A DNA stretch of 11,848 nucleotides from CAYVDH01 sp964450355 (GTDB lineage: Bacteria; Bacteroidota; Bacteroidia; NS11-12g; UBA955). The notes under the pieces were generated by a model. It worked only from the letters and a program-made list of their open reading frames with translations, made no database searches and had not been told where the DNA came from. Both the position numbers and the translations under genes were made by a program. The stretch lies in NCBI GenBank assembly GCA_964450355.1, contig CAYVDH010000106.1:1-11848 (forward strand). Direction: 5' to 3'. The number at the start of each line of letters is the position of its first letter. Position 1 is the first letter of the stretch. Positions 1 through 6,909 of the stretch are shown piece after piece.

Positions 1-232
1 TAATTCTGGAATATATAAATCTAATATATTTTCAAAAGAAACAATTAAATTAAATAAGTCATGTGATACTAAGAAATATAATTTTCTAAGCGTTTCCCCA
101 GATGGTACTAAAATAGTAGCAGAGCGAATAGATAGTTATGATTTTAGAACCTCAGACGGTGCCTACACACAAGAGTCTAACGTGGTTATAATGGACATCA
201 ATGGACAAAATGAACGTTACTTATTTAAGTAA
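1..232 (+). CDS. C-terminal end of a beta-propeller (PD40/TolB-like) protein, 5' truncated by the window edge
   Basis: The frame is open from base 2 to a TAA at 230-232 and gives 76 residues with no start, so the gene begins outside the window. The visible part contains the segment SVSPDGTKIVAER (about residues 30-42), followed by VVIMDINGQNERYL. This S-P-D-G-x-K-I-V/A pattern followed by a strand and a 'D-x-x-G' turn is the signature of WD40-like PD40 repeats, as in TolB and many secreted Bacteroidota lipoproteins. Such blades bind proteins or sugars and have no catalytic residues of their own. The rest of the protein, including any signal peptide, cannot be seen, so the specific role is unknown. 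It converges on the SRPBCC gene with only 7 bp between stop codons. Confidence 0.72.
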   Translation, partial: NSGIYKSNIFSKETIKLNKSCDTKKYNFLSVSPDGTKIVAERIDSYDFRTSDGAYTQESNVVIMDINGQNERYLFK

Positions 233-253
233 TTGTGTTTTAAAAATACAATT
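231..253. terminator. AT-rich inverted repeat at a convergent gene junction, possible weak bidirectional terminator
   Basis: AATTGT at 231-236 is mirrored by ACAATT at 248-253, and the inner TTT/AAA extends the stem to about 10 pairs. That count includes one G.U pair, and the loop is 3 nt. The palindrome covers the end of the plus-strand stop codon and all of the minus-strand one. Only one pair is G-C and no strong U-run follows in either direction, so the structure would be weak. Position is the main argument for a terminator. Confidence 0.25.
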
Positions 254-620
254 CCATAGGAGAAAAGTAATGATCAACCCAGCCTTGTTTGTAATGGATG
301 TCGTTTTCTGATAAATTTGAATGTATTAGGGTTAATTCGGTTTTATTGTTTTGAATTGACTCAAATAAAATTTCAACAATAGAATCTTCTTGATTCGATA
401 AAAACTCATTGGTACGCCATTTCATCTTTATGTATTCATGTGGTTTTAATTCCATTATTTCACCTGAAATGTAATTGTCCCATGCTGTAAAATGCGAGCT
501 AATTTTTGCTTCAATTATGGCTTCTCCTCCTGTCATCTCACTGTGCTCATTGCTGTCAAGCCAAGCGTTGTACAATGTTGTTGGGCTGCATTCAAAAATG
601 TGTTTTATTTCAAAGTTCAT
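240..620 (-). CDS. SRPBCC/AHSA1-type (activator of Hsp90 ATPase homologue 1-like) domain protein, 126 aa
   Basis: This is a single START/SRPBCC-fold domain, probably cytoplasmic, with no signal peptide or membrane segment. It begins MNFEIKHIFECSPTTLYNAWLD, with residues around P13-W20 matching the helix 'a-P-x-x-L/V-F/Y-x-A-W' that opens AHSA1 domains. The middle has 'G-E-I-x-E-L-K-P-x-E-Y-I-x-M-K-W' (residues 53-68). The C-terminus GWVDHYFSPMELYF is the usual family ending 'GW-x-x-Y-x-x-P-L-x-x-Y-F'. The family binds hydrophobic ligands or acts as a co-chaperone, and the ligand cannot be read from sequence. At 126 aa it is slightly short but looks complete. Its ATG overlaps the hydrolase stop by one base (TAATG), which implies translational coupling. 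Confidence 0.85.
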   Translation of the reverse strand: MNFEIKHIFECSPTTLYNAWLDSNEHSEMTGGEAIIEAKISSHFTAWDNYISGEIMELKPHEYIKMKWRTNEFLSNQEDSIVEILFESIQNNKTELTLIHSNLSENDIHYKQGWVDHYFSPMELYF

Positions 621-1801
621 TATTTGGCTAATTCATTGGCAAATTCATCTCTCATGTCATAAAATACTTGGCGCAAAGGAGTGTTTCCATTGGTGCCATA
701 ATTGACTAAATTGATAAAAATGCGGTTGTTTTTAGTTGGAAAATAATGTGCATCTCCACTGTAACCTAAGTCTCTGCCACTATGCCCCATGCCTAAATGC
801 CCATTGTTTAGATGTTTGTATTGTTGTAATAATCCTACTCCAAGATTACCTCTGTCATCATCGGCTATAACAGTTTGCATGATGTCTAAAGAGGCTTGAG
901 ATACCAATGTTTTATCAATAAATAATGCTTTTATGAATTTATGCAAATCCAGCACATTGCTGTATATACCACCATATCCATTGCCACTGCCAGTCACTAA
1001 GTTGGAAACATTGACTATGGTTCCATTGTTGTATAAATCATAGTAACCTTGGGCGGTGTATTTAGGCAAATCATCGTGATGATGGTAATAGGTGTTAGTC
1101 AAGCCCAATTTATCAATCACTAATTCATGAAAAATTTCATTGTGTGGTCTGTTCATTATTTTCTCAATACAAAGACTAAGCAATAAAGTATTGGTATTGC
1201 TGTAGTCTCCTTTAGTTGCATTTTCAACATAAGAGAATGTAGATGGCTTGTTGTATGCAAATTTAATGAGGTCTTTTCCACTCCATTTTTTATTTGGATT
1301 GTTTAATACAGCTAGATAGAAATCACTATCAGTAATGATGTCATAGATACCAGAACTGTGTCTCATTAAGTCAAGAATAGTAGCTTTATCTGCATTGGCT
1401 ACTTTTTCAATGATTTCTTTATCAAGCCATTTGTCAATTTTGTCATTTAAATTTACTTTGCCTTGTTCGCGCAGTTGCATTACTGCTGTTGCAAACATCA
1501 TTTTAGTGATACTTGCTACTTTGCTTACAGTGCATGGTTTAAAATCGATGCTGTTGGCTATGTCTGATTTACCTGCAGCACCTAACCATACTCCATTTTC
1601 ATCTTCAATCAATACAGCAATTCCGGGTAAACCTTTCTTTTTGTATTTGTCTAATATGGCTTGGTATATGGCTCTTTTAGGGTGTTTAAAACTGCTGTCT
1701 GTATAATTGGCATTGCAAGTTTCGGTTTTTTCTACAGCAGATTTTTTACAAGAAAAATAAATCAAAGGGACAAGAAAATAGAGAATAAAATTAGGCTTCA
1801 T
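620..1801 (-). CDS. Serine hydrolase lipoprotein of the beta-lactamase / class C penicillin-binding family
   Basis: The 393-residue protein has all three catalytic motifs of the beta-lactamase (PF00144) fold: S97-I-T-K100 (nucleophile and base), Y200-S-N202, and H340-S-G342 in place of KTG. Members act as D-Ala-D-Ala carboxypeptidases, D-aminopeptidases or esterases, and the substrate here is not decidable. The N-terminus is a short hydrophobic stretch ending in S17-C18-K-K, a relaxed lipobox typical of Bacteroidota lipoproteins, so the enzyme is probably anchored in the envelope and faces the periplasm or surface. The ATG at 1801 lies 11 bp inside the end of the upstream barrel gene, and the stop overlaps the SRPBCC start by one base. 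No truncation or missing catalytic residue is seen. A resistance beta-lactamase is less likely than a peptidoglycan or peptide hydrolase because of the HSG motif. Confidence 0.9.
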   Translation of the reverse strand: MKPNFILYFLVPLIYFSCKKSAVEKTETCNANYTDSSFKHPKRAIYQAILDKYKKKGLPGIAVLIEDENGVWLGAAGKSDIANSIDFKPCTVSKVASITKMMFATAVMQLREQGKVNLNDKIDKWLDKEIIEKVANADKATILDLMRHSSGIYDIITDSDFYLAVLNNPNKKWSGKDLIKFAYNKPSTFSYVENATKGDYSNTNTLLLSLCIEKIMNRPHNEIFHELVIDKLGLTNTYYHHHDDLPKYTAQGYYDLYNNGTIVNVSNLVTGSGNGYGGIYSNVLDLHKFIKALFIDKTLVSQASLDIMQTVIADDDRGNLGVGLLQQYKHLNNGHLGMGHSGRDLGYSGDAHYFPTKNNRIFINLVNYGTNGNTPLRQVFYDMRDEFANELAK

Positions 1802-2411
1802 TTTTAGCTCCTTTCTTTAATGATGAAAATGGAATAGTCACTCCTAAATGCAACACATTGTATGGCAATAAAGGAACATAGCCTGGAACAAAAGGAGTTT
1901 GAAATAAATTTTGGTAACGCATAAAACCTCTGTAGCCCTTGGAGTTTATTGCAAAGTCAACACCCAATGATAAACTTATTAAACCTTGGGGTCTGCTTTT
2001 TATTTTTATTTCTTCCCAATCTCCATTGCTATTTTGTCTGAATTGTTCAGATGCCGGAATCATATGTAAATAGCCACCACCAAGAGCAACACTTAATCCC
2101 AGTTTTTTGTTGGGTAAATATCTGTAACCAAATTCTGAATACAATCCAATGCTTCGTTGAATGTATCTATGGCTAAAATACGTGGCTTTAAAAGTTTGCA
2201 TCCATTGGTGTTTGTTTTTTTCTTTCCAAGTAATACCAGTGCTAATGGTAATGCCAGGATGGAATTGAGAATAAAATAATTTAGGAAAACCTGTGAAAGG
2301 TTTGGCAGTTACATAATTATTAACAGCAATGCCAAAGTACAGGGGTTTTTTAGCAAAAATTGCACTCCAACTATTTAATAAAATAACGAGAGTTAAAACG
2401 CGTTTAAACAT
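1791..2411 (-). CDS. Predicted outer-membrane beta-barrel-like protein, 206 aa, function unknown
   Basis: I chose the ATG at 2409-2411. The open frame extends one codon further to a TTG, which is a poorer start. Residues 1-20 form a signal peptide (K-R, hydrophobic core, then A-I-F-A before K21). The mature part alternates short amphipathic strands rich in aromatic residues and glycine, for example GLYSEFGYRYL (89-99), LGLSVALGGGYL (104-115) and GLISLSLGVDFAI (143-155), and it ends near NVLHLGVTIPF (185-195). This fits a small outer-membrane barrel. No specific family was recognised. It lies immediately upstream of, and overlaps by 11 bp, the serine hydrolase lipoprotein, so the two are probably made together in the envelope. 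No promoter-like box is obvious in the 53 bp before it. Confidence 0.7.
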   Translation of the reverse strand: MFKRVLTLVILLNSWSAIFAKKPLYFGIAVNNYVTAKPFTGFPKLFYSQFHPGITISTGITWKEKNKHQWMQTFKATYFSHRYIQRSIGLYSEFGYRYLPNKKLGLSVALGGGYLHMIPASEQFRQNSNGDWEEIKIKSRPQGLISLSLGVDFAINSKGYRGFMRYQNLFQTPFVPGYVPLLPYNVLHLGVTIPFSSLKKGAKNEA

Positions 2412-2464
2412 CAAAGCAATATTAAGGAAAAAAAGATGATAAAGAAAACAGGTGGATTAAATTT

Positions 2465-3628
2465 TTAATTGGAAGATTGGTATTGATAAATTAAAAAGGA
2501 AATAGGTGAAATATCATTTGAATCGTTTAATTTTTTATATATTTCATTTAGAGTAAATTGATTTTCTAAATCTTCCTTTTTTAGATTTTTAACACATACA
2601 ATGATAGAATTATGATCAATGAATGTTTTATAATCAGAATATAAATGACAAAAATTAGTAAAATTCATTTTCTGATTTAAATATTTTTTTTCAATCGGAA
2701 ACATAGGATTGTATTGTTGAATGAGTTCAAACTGGTTGTTTCTCCATTTGTAAATGAATGAAAAATGATCATTATAATTGGAAATTCCAATGGAAGATGT
2801 TTTTACAATGATTACTGAATCTAAGCAATAGATTGAACTGAGGTAATTTCTAGCAGATAACCTTTCGGTTGCCGACATGAAATTTTTTGCATCATTATAT
2901 CTTCTGTAATTTTGAATTTCTTTATCCGCTTGTACTAAATTAGTGTCATTTTGAAATTGATAAATAAACTTTTCATGGTTTGATTTATTCAGGTCAAATA
3001 CTTTAAAATAAGCATTGGAGTAGTCGCGAAAAATGAGTAAATTATTGAAAAATTCATAGTTGCTTTTTTCAGAGATTGAAATGAATATCTTATAAAAAGG
3101 GTCTTCAATTTCAACAATTAATTCTTTCCCGTTTTTAGTCAATGAATACAATTTAATGGTGTTGTTTTTTCTTTGAGTAGTTAACATGTAAATCTTTGAT
3201 TTATAAACATATATATTGCTTATTCGTTCGTTTTTTATTGAATGTTCATATTCAAATTCAAATAAATTTGTATCGATTAATTTATAAATGTTTAAGTAGC
3301 TATTATCAATATCATAAACAATAGCAGTAGAATCTTTAAAATAAAACTTGACATGGTGATCAATCAAAGATTTTAAATCATTTCCTTTTGTTAAATAATA
3401 ATAAGTCAATTTGTTTGTCAATAGATGGTTTGATTCTATTATTAATTTATCAAAAACTACAGAGTGAAATTTATAGATATTAGCTTCATTTTTTATGTTG
3501 TTTTCAGGAAAATCATTGATTGTTTTAATGTTGTTATTAGATGTAATATCAATGATTTTAATTTGGCAATGAAGATTAAAAGCCAGATTTAAAAAAATAA
3601 AGCAAATATTTAGTTTTAAGACACACAT
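2465..3628 (-). CDS. Secreted protein of unknown function, propeller-like strand repeats, 387 aa
   Basis: I do not recognise this gene. It starts at an ATG (3626-3628) with a hydrophobic N-terminal segment (about residues 5-20) ending L-H-C-Q, which could be a signal peptide. The cysteine at 21 lacks a good lipobox, so a lipoprotein is possible but not favoured. The mature region is rich in N, K, I, Y and F and contains recurring strand-turn-strand units such as TAIVYDIDNSYLNIYKL (101-117), IYVYKSKIYMLTTQ (139-152), NNLLIFRDYSNAYFKVFDL (195-213) and FSFIYKWRNNQFELIQQYN (289-307). These resemble blades of a beta-propeller. No catalytic motif is apparent. It follows the LytTR regulator by 62 bp in the same direction and could be its target or co-transcribed partner. 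Its composition is very AT-rich. Confidence 0.65.
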   Translation of the reverse strand: MCVLKLNICFIFLNLAFNLHCQIKIIDITSNNNIKTINDFPENNIKNEANIYKFHSVVFDKLIIESNHLLTNKLTYYYLTKGNDLKSLIDHHVKFYFKDSTAIVYDIDNSYLNIYKLIDTNLFEFEYEHSIKNERISNIYVYKSKIYMLTTQRKNNTIKLYSLTKNGKELIVEIEDPFYKIFISISEKSNYEFFNNLLIFRDYSNAYFKVFDLNKSNHEKFIYQFQNDTNLVQADKEIQNYRRYNDAKNFMSATERLSARNYLSSIYCLDSVIIVKTSSIGISNYNDHFSFIYKWRNNQFELIQQYNPMFPIEKKYLNQKMNFTNFCHLYSDYKTFIDHNSIIVCVKNLKKEDLENQFTLNEIYKKLNDSNDISPISFLIYQYQSSN

Positions 3629-3690
3629 TAAGTTAATAAAATTTTTTTCTTGATGAAGTTATAGGTCTAATAAAATAGTATTTCAATAAA

Positions 3691-4443
3691 TCAATTTTCT
3701 TCCAGCCATTTCATTACCTCTTTTTTTCTTCTTCGGGATACAGGAATCTTATATCCATTTTTTAAAATCAATTCTAATTTATCGTCATTTTTAATGATGG
3801 ATTCTACATAAGATTTGTTTACTATGTAAGATGTATGCACTCGTTTAAACTGATATTCATTCAATACCGTCTCGTATTCACCAATGTTTAATGAAGCTGT
3901 TTTTTGGCTTTTATCATTTAAAGTGAATTCAGAAAACTGGTTCTGCGATTGGCAATACATGATTTTACTCAGTTCAATATAATGTATAGTTTTATTGTAT
4001 TTAATAACCAGTTTATTGTCTTTGTTCTTTGGGTTTTTATTGACATGGTTTAAGTTTTTTATTAATTTTTCATTTTCCTCATCGTTTAAATTGAATTGAG
4101 CTTTTTCTATACATTCACGCAATTGAAAAATGTCAATGGGTTTTAATAAATAATCCAAAGCATTGAACTTAATAGCAGATATTGCATAATCGTTGTATGC
4201 AGTGGTAAACACCACCATGAAATTATGTTGGGTAATTCTGTTTAATAAATCAAACCCATTTCCAAAAGGCATTTCAATATCTAAAAATACCAAATTTGGA
4301 TTGTATTGATAAATCATTTTTTCTGCCTCTTGTATGTTTTCTGCTTGACCAACTATGCAGTTGGAATAATTTAATATTTCCAAGGATTTTGCTAAAAATT
4401 CTCTAGCGTTTTTTTCGTCATCTACTATCAATATTCGCATCAT
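3691..4443 (-). CDS. LytTR-family response regulator (REC + LytTR DNA-binding domain), 250 aa
   Basis: Two ATGs are adjacent (4441-4443 and 4438-4440); the longer frame starts at a TTG at 4449 and is not favoured. Numbered from 4443, the receiver domain (about 2-118) has the acidic pair D8-D9, phospho-acceptor D55 in FLDIEMP, T80 in VFTTAY and K101 in LLKP. A linker rich in N and K follows (about 120-142). The LytTR domain is at about 145-245, with the conserved VHTSYIVNKSYV (202-213) and GYKIPVSRRRKKEV (230-243). Phosphorylation by a sensor kinase should drive dimerisation and binding to paired direct repeats. No kinase gene is present in the window, so it is an orphan here. A candidate operator and -7 box lie directly upstream, suggesting autoregulation. 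Confidence 0.95.
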   Translation of the reverse strand: MMRILIVDDEKNAREFLAKSLEILNYSNCIVGQAENIQEAEKMIYQYNPNLVFLDIEMPFGNGFDLLNRITQHNFMVVFTTAYNDYAISAIKFNALDYLLKPIDIFQLRECIEKAQFNLNDEENEKLIKNLNHVNKNPKNKDNKLVIKYNKTIHYIELSKIMYCQSQNQFSEFTLNDKSQKTASLNIGEYETVLNEYQFKRVHTSYIVNKSYVESIIKNDDKLELILKNGYKIPVSRRRKKEVMKWLEEN

Positions 4444-4463
4444 TTTCAAATTAATAGCATTTT

Positions 4464-4471
4464 CAAATCTA
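4464..4471 (-). promoter_or_regulatory. -7 promoter box TAGATTTG for the LytTR regulator
   Basis: Read on the minus strand, 4471-4464 is TAGATTTG, a perfect match to the Bacteroidota -7 element TAnnTTTG. If the final G is -4, transcription would begin near 4460, about 17-20 nt before the regulator's ATG. No TTG is found 17-23 bp upstream where the -33 element should be. That fits an activator-dependent promoter, with the direct repeats described separately at that place. Confidence 0.45.
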
Positions 4472-4483
4472 AAAAAAGAACTG

Positions 4484-4516
4484 TTTTAAAAACGGTCATT
4501 TTTTTTTAAAAACGGT
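4484..4516 (-). promoter_or_regulatory. Candidate LytTR operator: 13-bp exact direct repeat, 20-bp period
   Basis: On the minus strand the 13-mer ACCGTTTTTAAAA occurs twice, at 4516-4504 and 4496-4484, with starts exactly 20 bp apart. Its first nine bases, ACCGTTTTT, agree at eight of nine positions with the published LytTR half-site [TA][AC][CA]GTTN[AG][TG], whose copies are normally about 21 bp apart. A third, partial copy, ACAGTTCTT, follows at 4484-4476 but at a 12-bp offset. The site lies between the membrane-protein stop and the regulator start, just upstream of the -7 box, so the regulator probably binds here to control its own gene. This is inference from motif and position; the surrounding A/T-runs raise the chance of coincidence. 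Confidence 0.45.
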
Positions 4517-4535
4517 AAAAAATTTTGAAATGAAA

Positions 4536-4943
4536 TTATTGTAAATCTTCTAAATCATCAACAATGTTTGGGTCTTTCTCATATTTTTCTTTGAATGTAA
4601 GTGAAATGAAAATGGACCAAAAAGATAAAAAACCAAGTCCTGATATGAGCAATTGAGTTCCACCTGTCCAGTGCATCAATTTAAATAATGCTCCTAATAC
4701 AATGCAAAAATTAGCTAAATTTTTAACTAAAATTAAAGCATTGTAGGATATTTTATTGATTTTGGTTTTATCTAATTCATATTTTTTATGAATAAAAATA
4801 GAGCTTAAAAACCATAAAATAAGAAAAACAGTAGGTAAGTAATTAAACGCTAGACTTAAACTGTAATCACTGAAGTAAATGTATTTGCCAAGCAGCAAAG
4901 TGATGAATGCCAAACAAATTAATATGGTGCGAAAATGCAGCAT
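4536..4943 (-). CDS. Small integral membrane protein with GldL-like FKLMHW motif, 135 aa
   Basis: Four hydrophobic segments can be seen at about residues 5-24, 33-51, 70-88 and 96-116, with a charged connector K53-K64 and an acidic C-terminal tail (D124 to Q135). Between segments 3 and 4 lies GALFKLMHWTGG (84-95). This resembles the 'G-x-x-x-K-I-M-H-W-P-G' turn near the N-terminus of the gliding/type IX secretion motor protein GldL, which also recurs in other small Bacteroidota membrane proteins. The protein lacks the long cytoplasmic region of GldL and is not GldL itself. It starts 6 bp after the glyA stop, so it is almost certainly co-transcribed with glyA. Function unknown. Confidence 0.75.
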   Translation of the reverse strand: MLHFRTILICLAFITLLLGKYIYFSDYSLSLAFNYLPTVFLILWFLSSIFIHKKYELDKTKINKISYNALILVKNLANFCIVLGALFKLMHWTGGTQLLISGLGFLSFWSIFISLTFKEKYEKDPNIVDDLEDLQ

Positions 4944-4949
4944 GTAGGT

Positions 4950-6227
4950 CTAAGAATACAATGGGAATTGTTTCATGAATTCATTCACTTGCTGTTTTAT
5001 ACTCATTAATTTTTCTTCGTTGTTGTGATTCATTAATGAATCATTGATAAAATCAGCAATGGCTTGCATGTGCTCTTCTTTCATTCCTCTTGAAGTTACA
5101 GCAGGGGTTCCTAATCTGATGCCTGAAGTTACAAATGGTGAACGAGTCTCAAACGGCACGGTGTTTTTATTCACGGTAATGTCGCATTTTACTAGGGTGT
5201 TTTCAGCTAATTTACCTGTAATTTCATCGCCTTTTGGTCTTAGGTCTATCAACATCAAATGGTTGTCTGTTCCACCAGATATAATTTTATAGCCGTGATT
5301 TACCATGGCTTTAGCCAATGCAGAAGCGTTTAATTTCAATTGTTTACAATAGTCTTTGTATTCTTCTGTTAAGGCTTCTCCAAATGCTACCGCCTTAGCT
5401 GCTATTACATGCTCCAATGGTCCACCTTGTGTGCCAGGAAATACTGCTCCGTCTAATAAGGCACTCATCATTTTTATTTCACCTTTTGGTGTTTTGTGCC
5501 CCCAAGGATTTTCAAAGTCTTTGCCCATCATGATGATACCGCCTCTTGGACCTCTTAATGTTTTGTGTGTAGTAGAAGTAACAATATGACAATGAGGTAA
5601 AGGGTCATTAAGTAATTTTGTAGCTATCAATCCTGCAGGATGAGATATGTCTGCCAACAATAATGCACCAACTTTATCAGCAATTTCTCTTAATTTTTTA
5701 TAATCCCAATCTCTGCTGTATGATGAAGCACCACAAATAATGAGTTTAGGATTTTCCCTCACTGCTATTTCTTCTATTTTATTAAAGTCTATTTGGCCAG
5801 TACTTTCTTCTACTCCATAAAAACTAGGAGAATATAATTTTCCGGAAAAATTGACTGGAGAACCATGTGTTAAATGCCCACCATGGCTTAAATCAAAACC
5901 CAAAATCTTATCTCCTGGATTCAAACAAGCTAACATCACTGCAGCATTGGCCTGTGCACCACTATGAGGTTGAACATTGGCCCATTCAGCACCAAATAAT
6001 TGTTTTAATCTGTCTATAGCTATTTGTTCTACTTTATCTACAACTTCGCACCCTCCATAATACCTTTTACCAGGCAATCCTTCTGCATATTTATTGGTTA
6101 ATACACTACCCATTGCTTCCATCACTTGTTTGCTAACAAAATTTTCTGAAGCAATTAATTCTATTCCATGTTGTTGTCTGTGTAATTCCTCTTGAATTAA
6201 ATCAAAAATTTGAGTATCTCTTTGCAT
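4950..6227 (-). CDS. glyA: Serine hydroxymethyltransferase, 425 aa
   Basis: This PLP enzyme of the cytoplasm converts serine and tetrahydrofolate to glycine and 5,10-methylene-tetrahydrofolate, the main source of one-carbon units. The open frame can be extended four codons to a TTG at 6239, but the ATG at 6225-6227 (MQRDTQIFDL) is the natural start and gives a length close to the 417 aa of the E. coli enzyme. Landmarks: the N-terminal SENFVS (28-33); YAEGLPGKRYYGG (47-59), including the substrate-site tyrosines; HSGAQAN (88-94); D193 and H196 of the cofactor pocket; PLP-binding lysine K222 in STTHKTLRGPRGG; and R371 in TSGIRLGTPA, which binds the substrate carboxylate. The gene is complete. 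It lies 22 bp after ppa, with a perfect -7 box in that gap, and 6 bp before the small membrane-protein gene. Confidence 0.98.
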   Translation of the reverse strand: MQRDTQIFDLIQEELHRQQHGIELIASENFVSKQVMEAMGSVLTNKYAEGLPGKRYYGGCEVVDKVEQIAIDRLKQLFGAEWANVQPHSGAQANAAVMLACLNPGDKILGFDLSHGGHLTHGSPVNFSGKLYSPSFYGVEESTGQIDFNKIEEIAVRENPKLIICGASSYSRDWDYKKLREIADKVGALLLADISHPAGLIATKLLNDPLPHCHIVTSTTHKTLRGPRGGIIMMGKDFENPWGHKTPKGEIKMMSALLDGAVFPGTQGGPLEHVIAAKAVAFGEALTEEYKDYCKQLKLNASALAKAMVNHGYKIISGGTDNHLMLIDLRPKGDEITGKLAENTLVKCDITVNKNTVPFETRSPFVTSGIRLGTPAVTSRGMKEEHMQAIADFINDSLMNHNNEEKLMSIKQQVNEFMKQFPLYS

Positions 6228-6236
6228 AATTATGGG

Positions 6237-6244
6237 CAAATATA
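6237..6244 (-). promoter_or_regulatory. -7 promoter box TATATTTG before glyA
   Basis: Minus-strand 6244-6237 reads TATATTTG, a perfect TAnnTTTG match, in the 22-bp gap between ppa and glyA. No -33 TTG is found at the usual distance. Transcription would begin near 6233, only about 6 nt before the ATG. It may be a secondary promoter; glyA may equally be read through from ppa. Confidence 0.3.
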
Positions 6245-6249
6245 TTAAA

Positions 6250-6867
6250 TTAATTTTGTGACACTAATTTTTTATAGTCTTCACAGCTTCTTTTTATGAC
6301 TTCAAATGCAATTTCTTGATTGTAAATGCAATCTAAATCTATTTTATTATTGCTCGAGTTTGGACTCAATTTATACGTTAAAAAATAATGTTTAAGTCTG
6401 TCCATTAAATTTTGTGGGCAATCATTTATGTCTTTAAAATCACCAAATAACAAATCATCCTTTAACACCGCAATGATTTTGTCATCTGCTTCTCCTTTGT
6501 CAATTAATCGCAAGCCACCTATAGGAATAGCTTGTACCAAAAGGTTGCCATGGCTGATGTTTTTTTCTGTTAATACACAAATATCAAGTGGGTCACCGTC
6601 ACCTTTTACTACTTCTTTGCCTGATTGATTTCTGCAAAATTTAGCTACCGCTTCTCCACAATAGGTTTGTGGTACAAATCCATACAAGCTGGGGCAATAG
6701 TTTGAATACAATTGTGGCCTGTCTATTTTTAATAATCCCGATTCTTTGTCCAATTCATATTTCACAGTATCTGTTGGAACTATTTCAATAAATGCAGTGA
6801 GGGTGTGAGGAGCATTGTTGCCAATGCCAACTCCATGCCAAGGGTGTTTTATTCGTGTTATATCCAT
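6250..6867 (-). CDS. ppa: Family I inorganic pyrophosphatase, 205 aa
   Basis: This soluble Mg-dependent enzyme hydrolyses pyrophosphate to two phosphates, driving nucleotide polymerisation and other PPi-releasing reactions. The family I signature DGDPLDI is at 90-96, giving metal ligands D90, D92 and D95. Other active-site positions are E28, K36 and E38 in the IEIVPTDTVKYELDKESG stretch, R50, D123, D128 and K130 in LIDKGEADDK, and Y165-K166 near the end. It is longer than the 176-aa E. coli protein because of an insertion (about 62-88) between the YG motif and the signature. The opening (HPWHGVGIGNNAP) and the insertion resemble the chlamydial-type subgroup as I recall it. The start is the ATG at 6867, 27 bp after the von Willebrand gene, with its own good promoter. 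Confidence 0.97.
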   Translation of the reverse strand: MDITRIKHPWHGVGIGNNAPHTLTAFIEIVPTDTVKYELDKESGLLKIDRPQLYSNYCPSLYGFVPQTYCGEAVAKFCRNQSGKEVVKGDGDPLDICVLTEKNISHGNLLVQAIPIGGLRLIDKGEADDKIIAVLKDDLLFGDFKDINDCPQNLMDRLKHYFLTYKLSPNSSNNKIDLDCIYNQEIAFEVIKRSCEDYKKLVSQN

Positions 6868-6879
6868 TTATTTAATGGA

Positions 6880-6909
6880 CAAAAGTATTGTTTTTTATTC
6901 AAATACAAA
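6880..6909 (-). promoter_or_regulatory. ppa: Two-part Bacteroidota promoter for ppa (TTTG -18 bp- TACTTTTG)
   Basis: On the minus strand TTTG (6909-6906) is followed after 18 bp by TACTTTTG (6887-6880). Both parts match the Bacteroidota -33 and -7 elements and the spacing is in the accepted range. The -33 part lies inside the end of the von Willebrand gene. Transcription would start near 6876, about 9 nt before the ppa ATG. This is the most complete promoter in the window and suggests ppa-glyA are expressed independently of the upstream gene. Confidence 0.55.

Noticed and set aside
6228..6239. Four-codon upstream extension of glyA from a TTG
   Set aside because: It overlaps the candidate -7 box and adds residues before the natural MQRDTQIFDL start.
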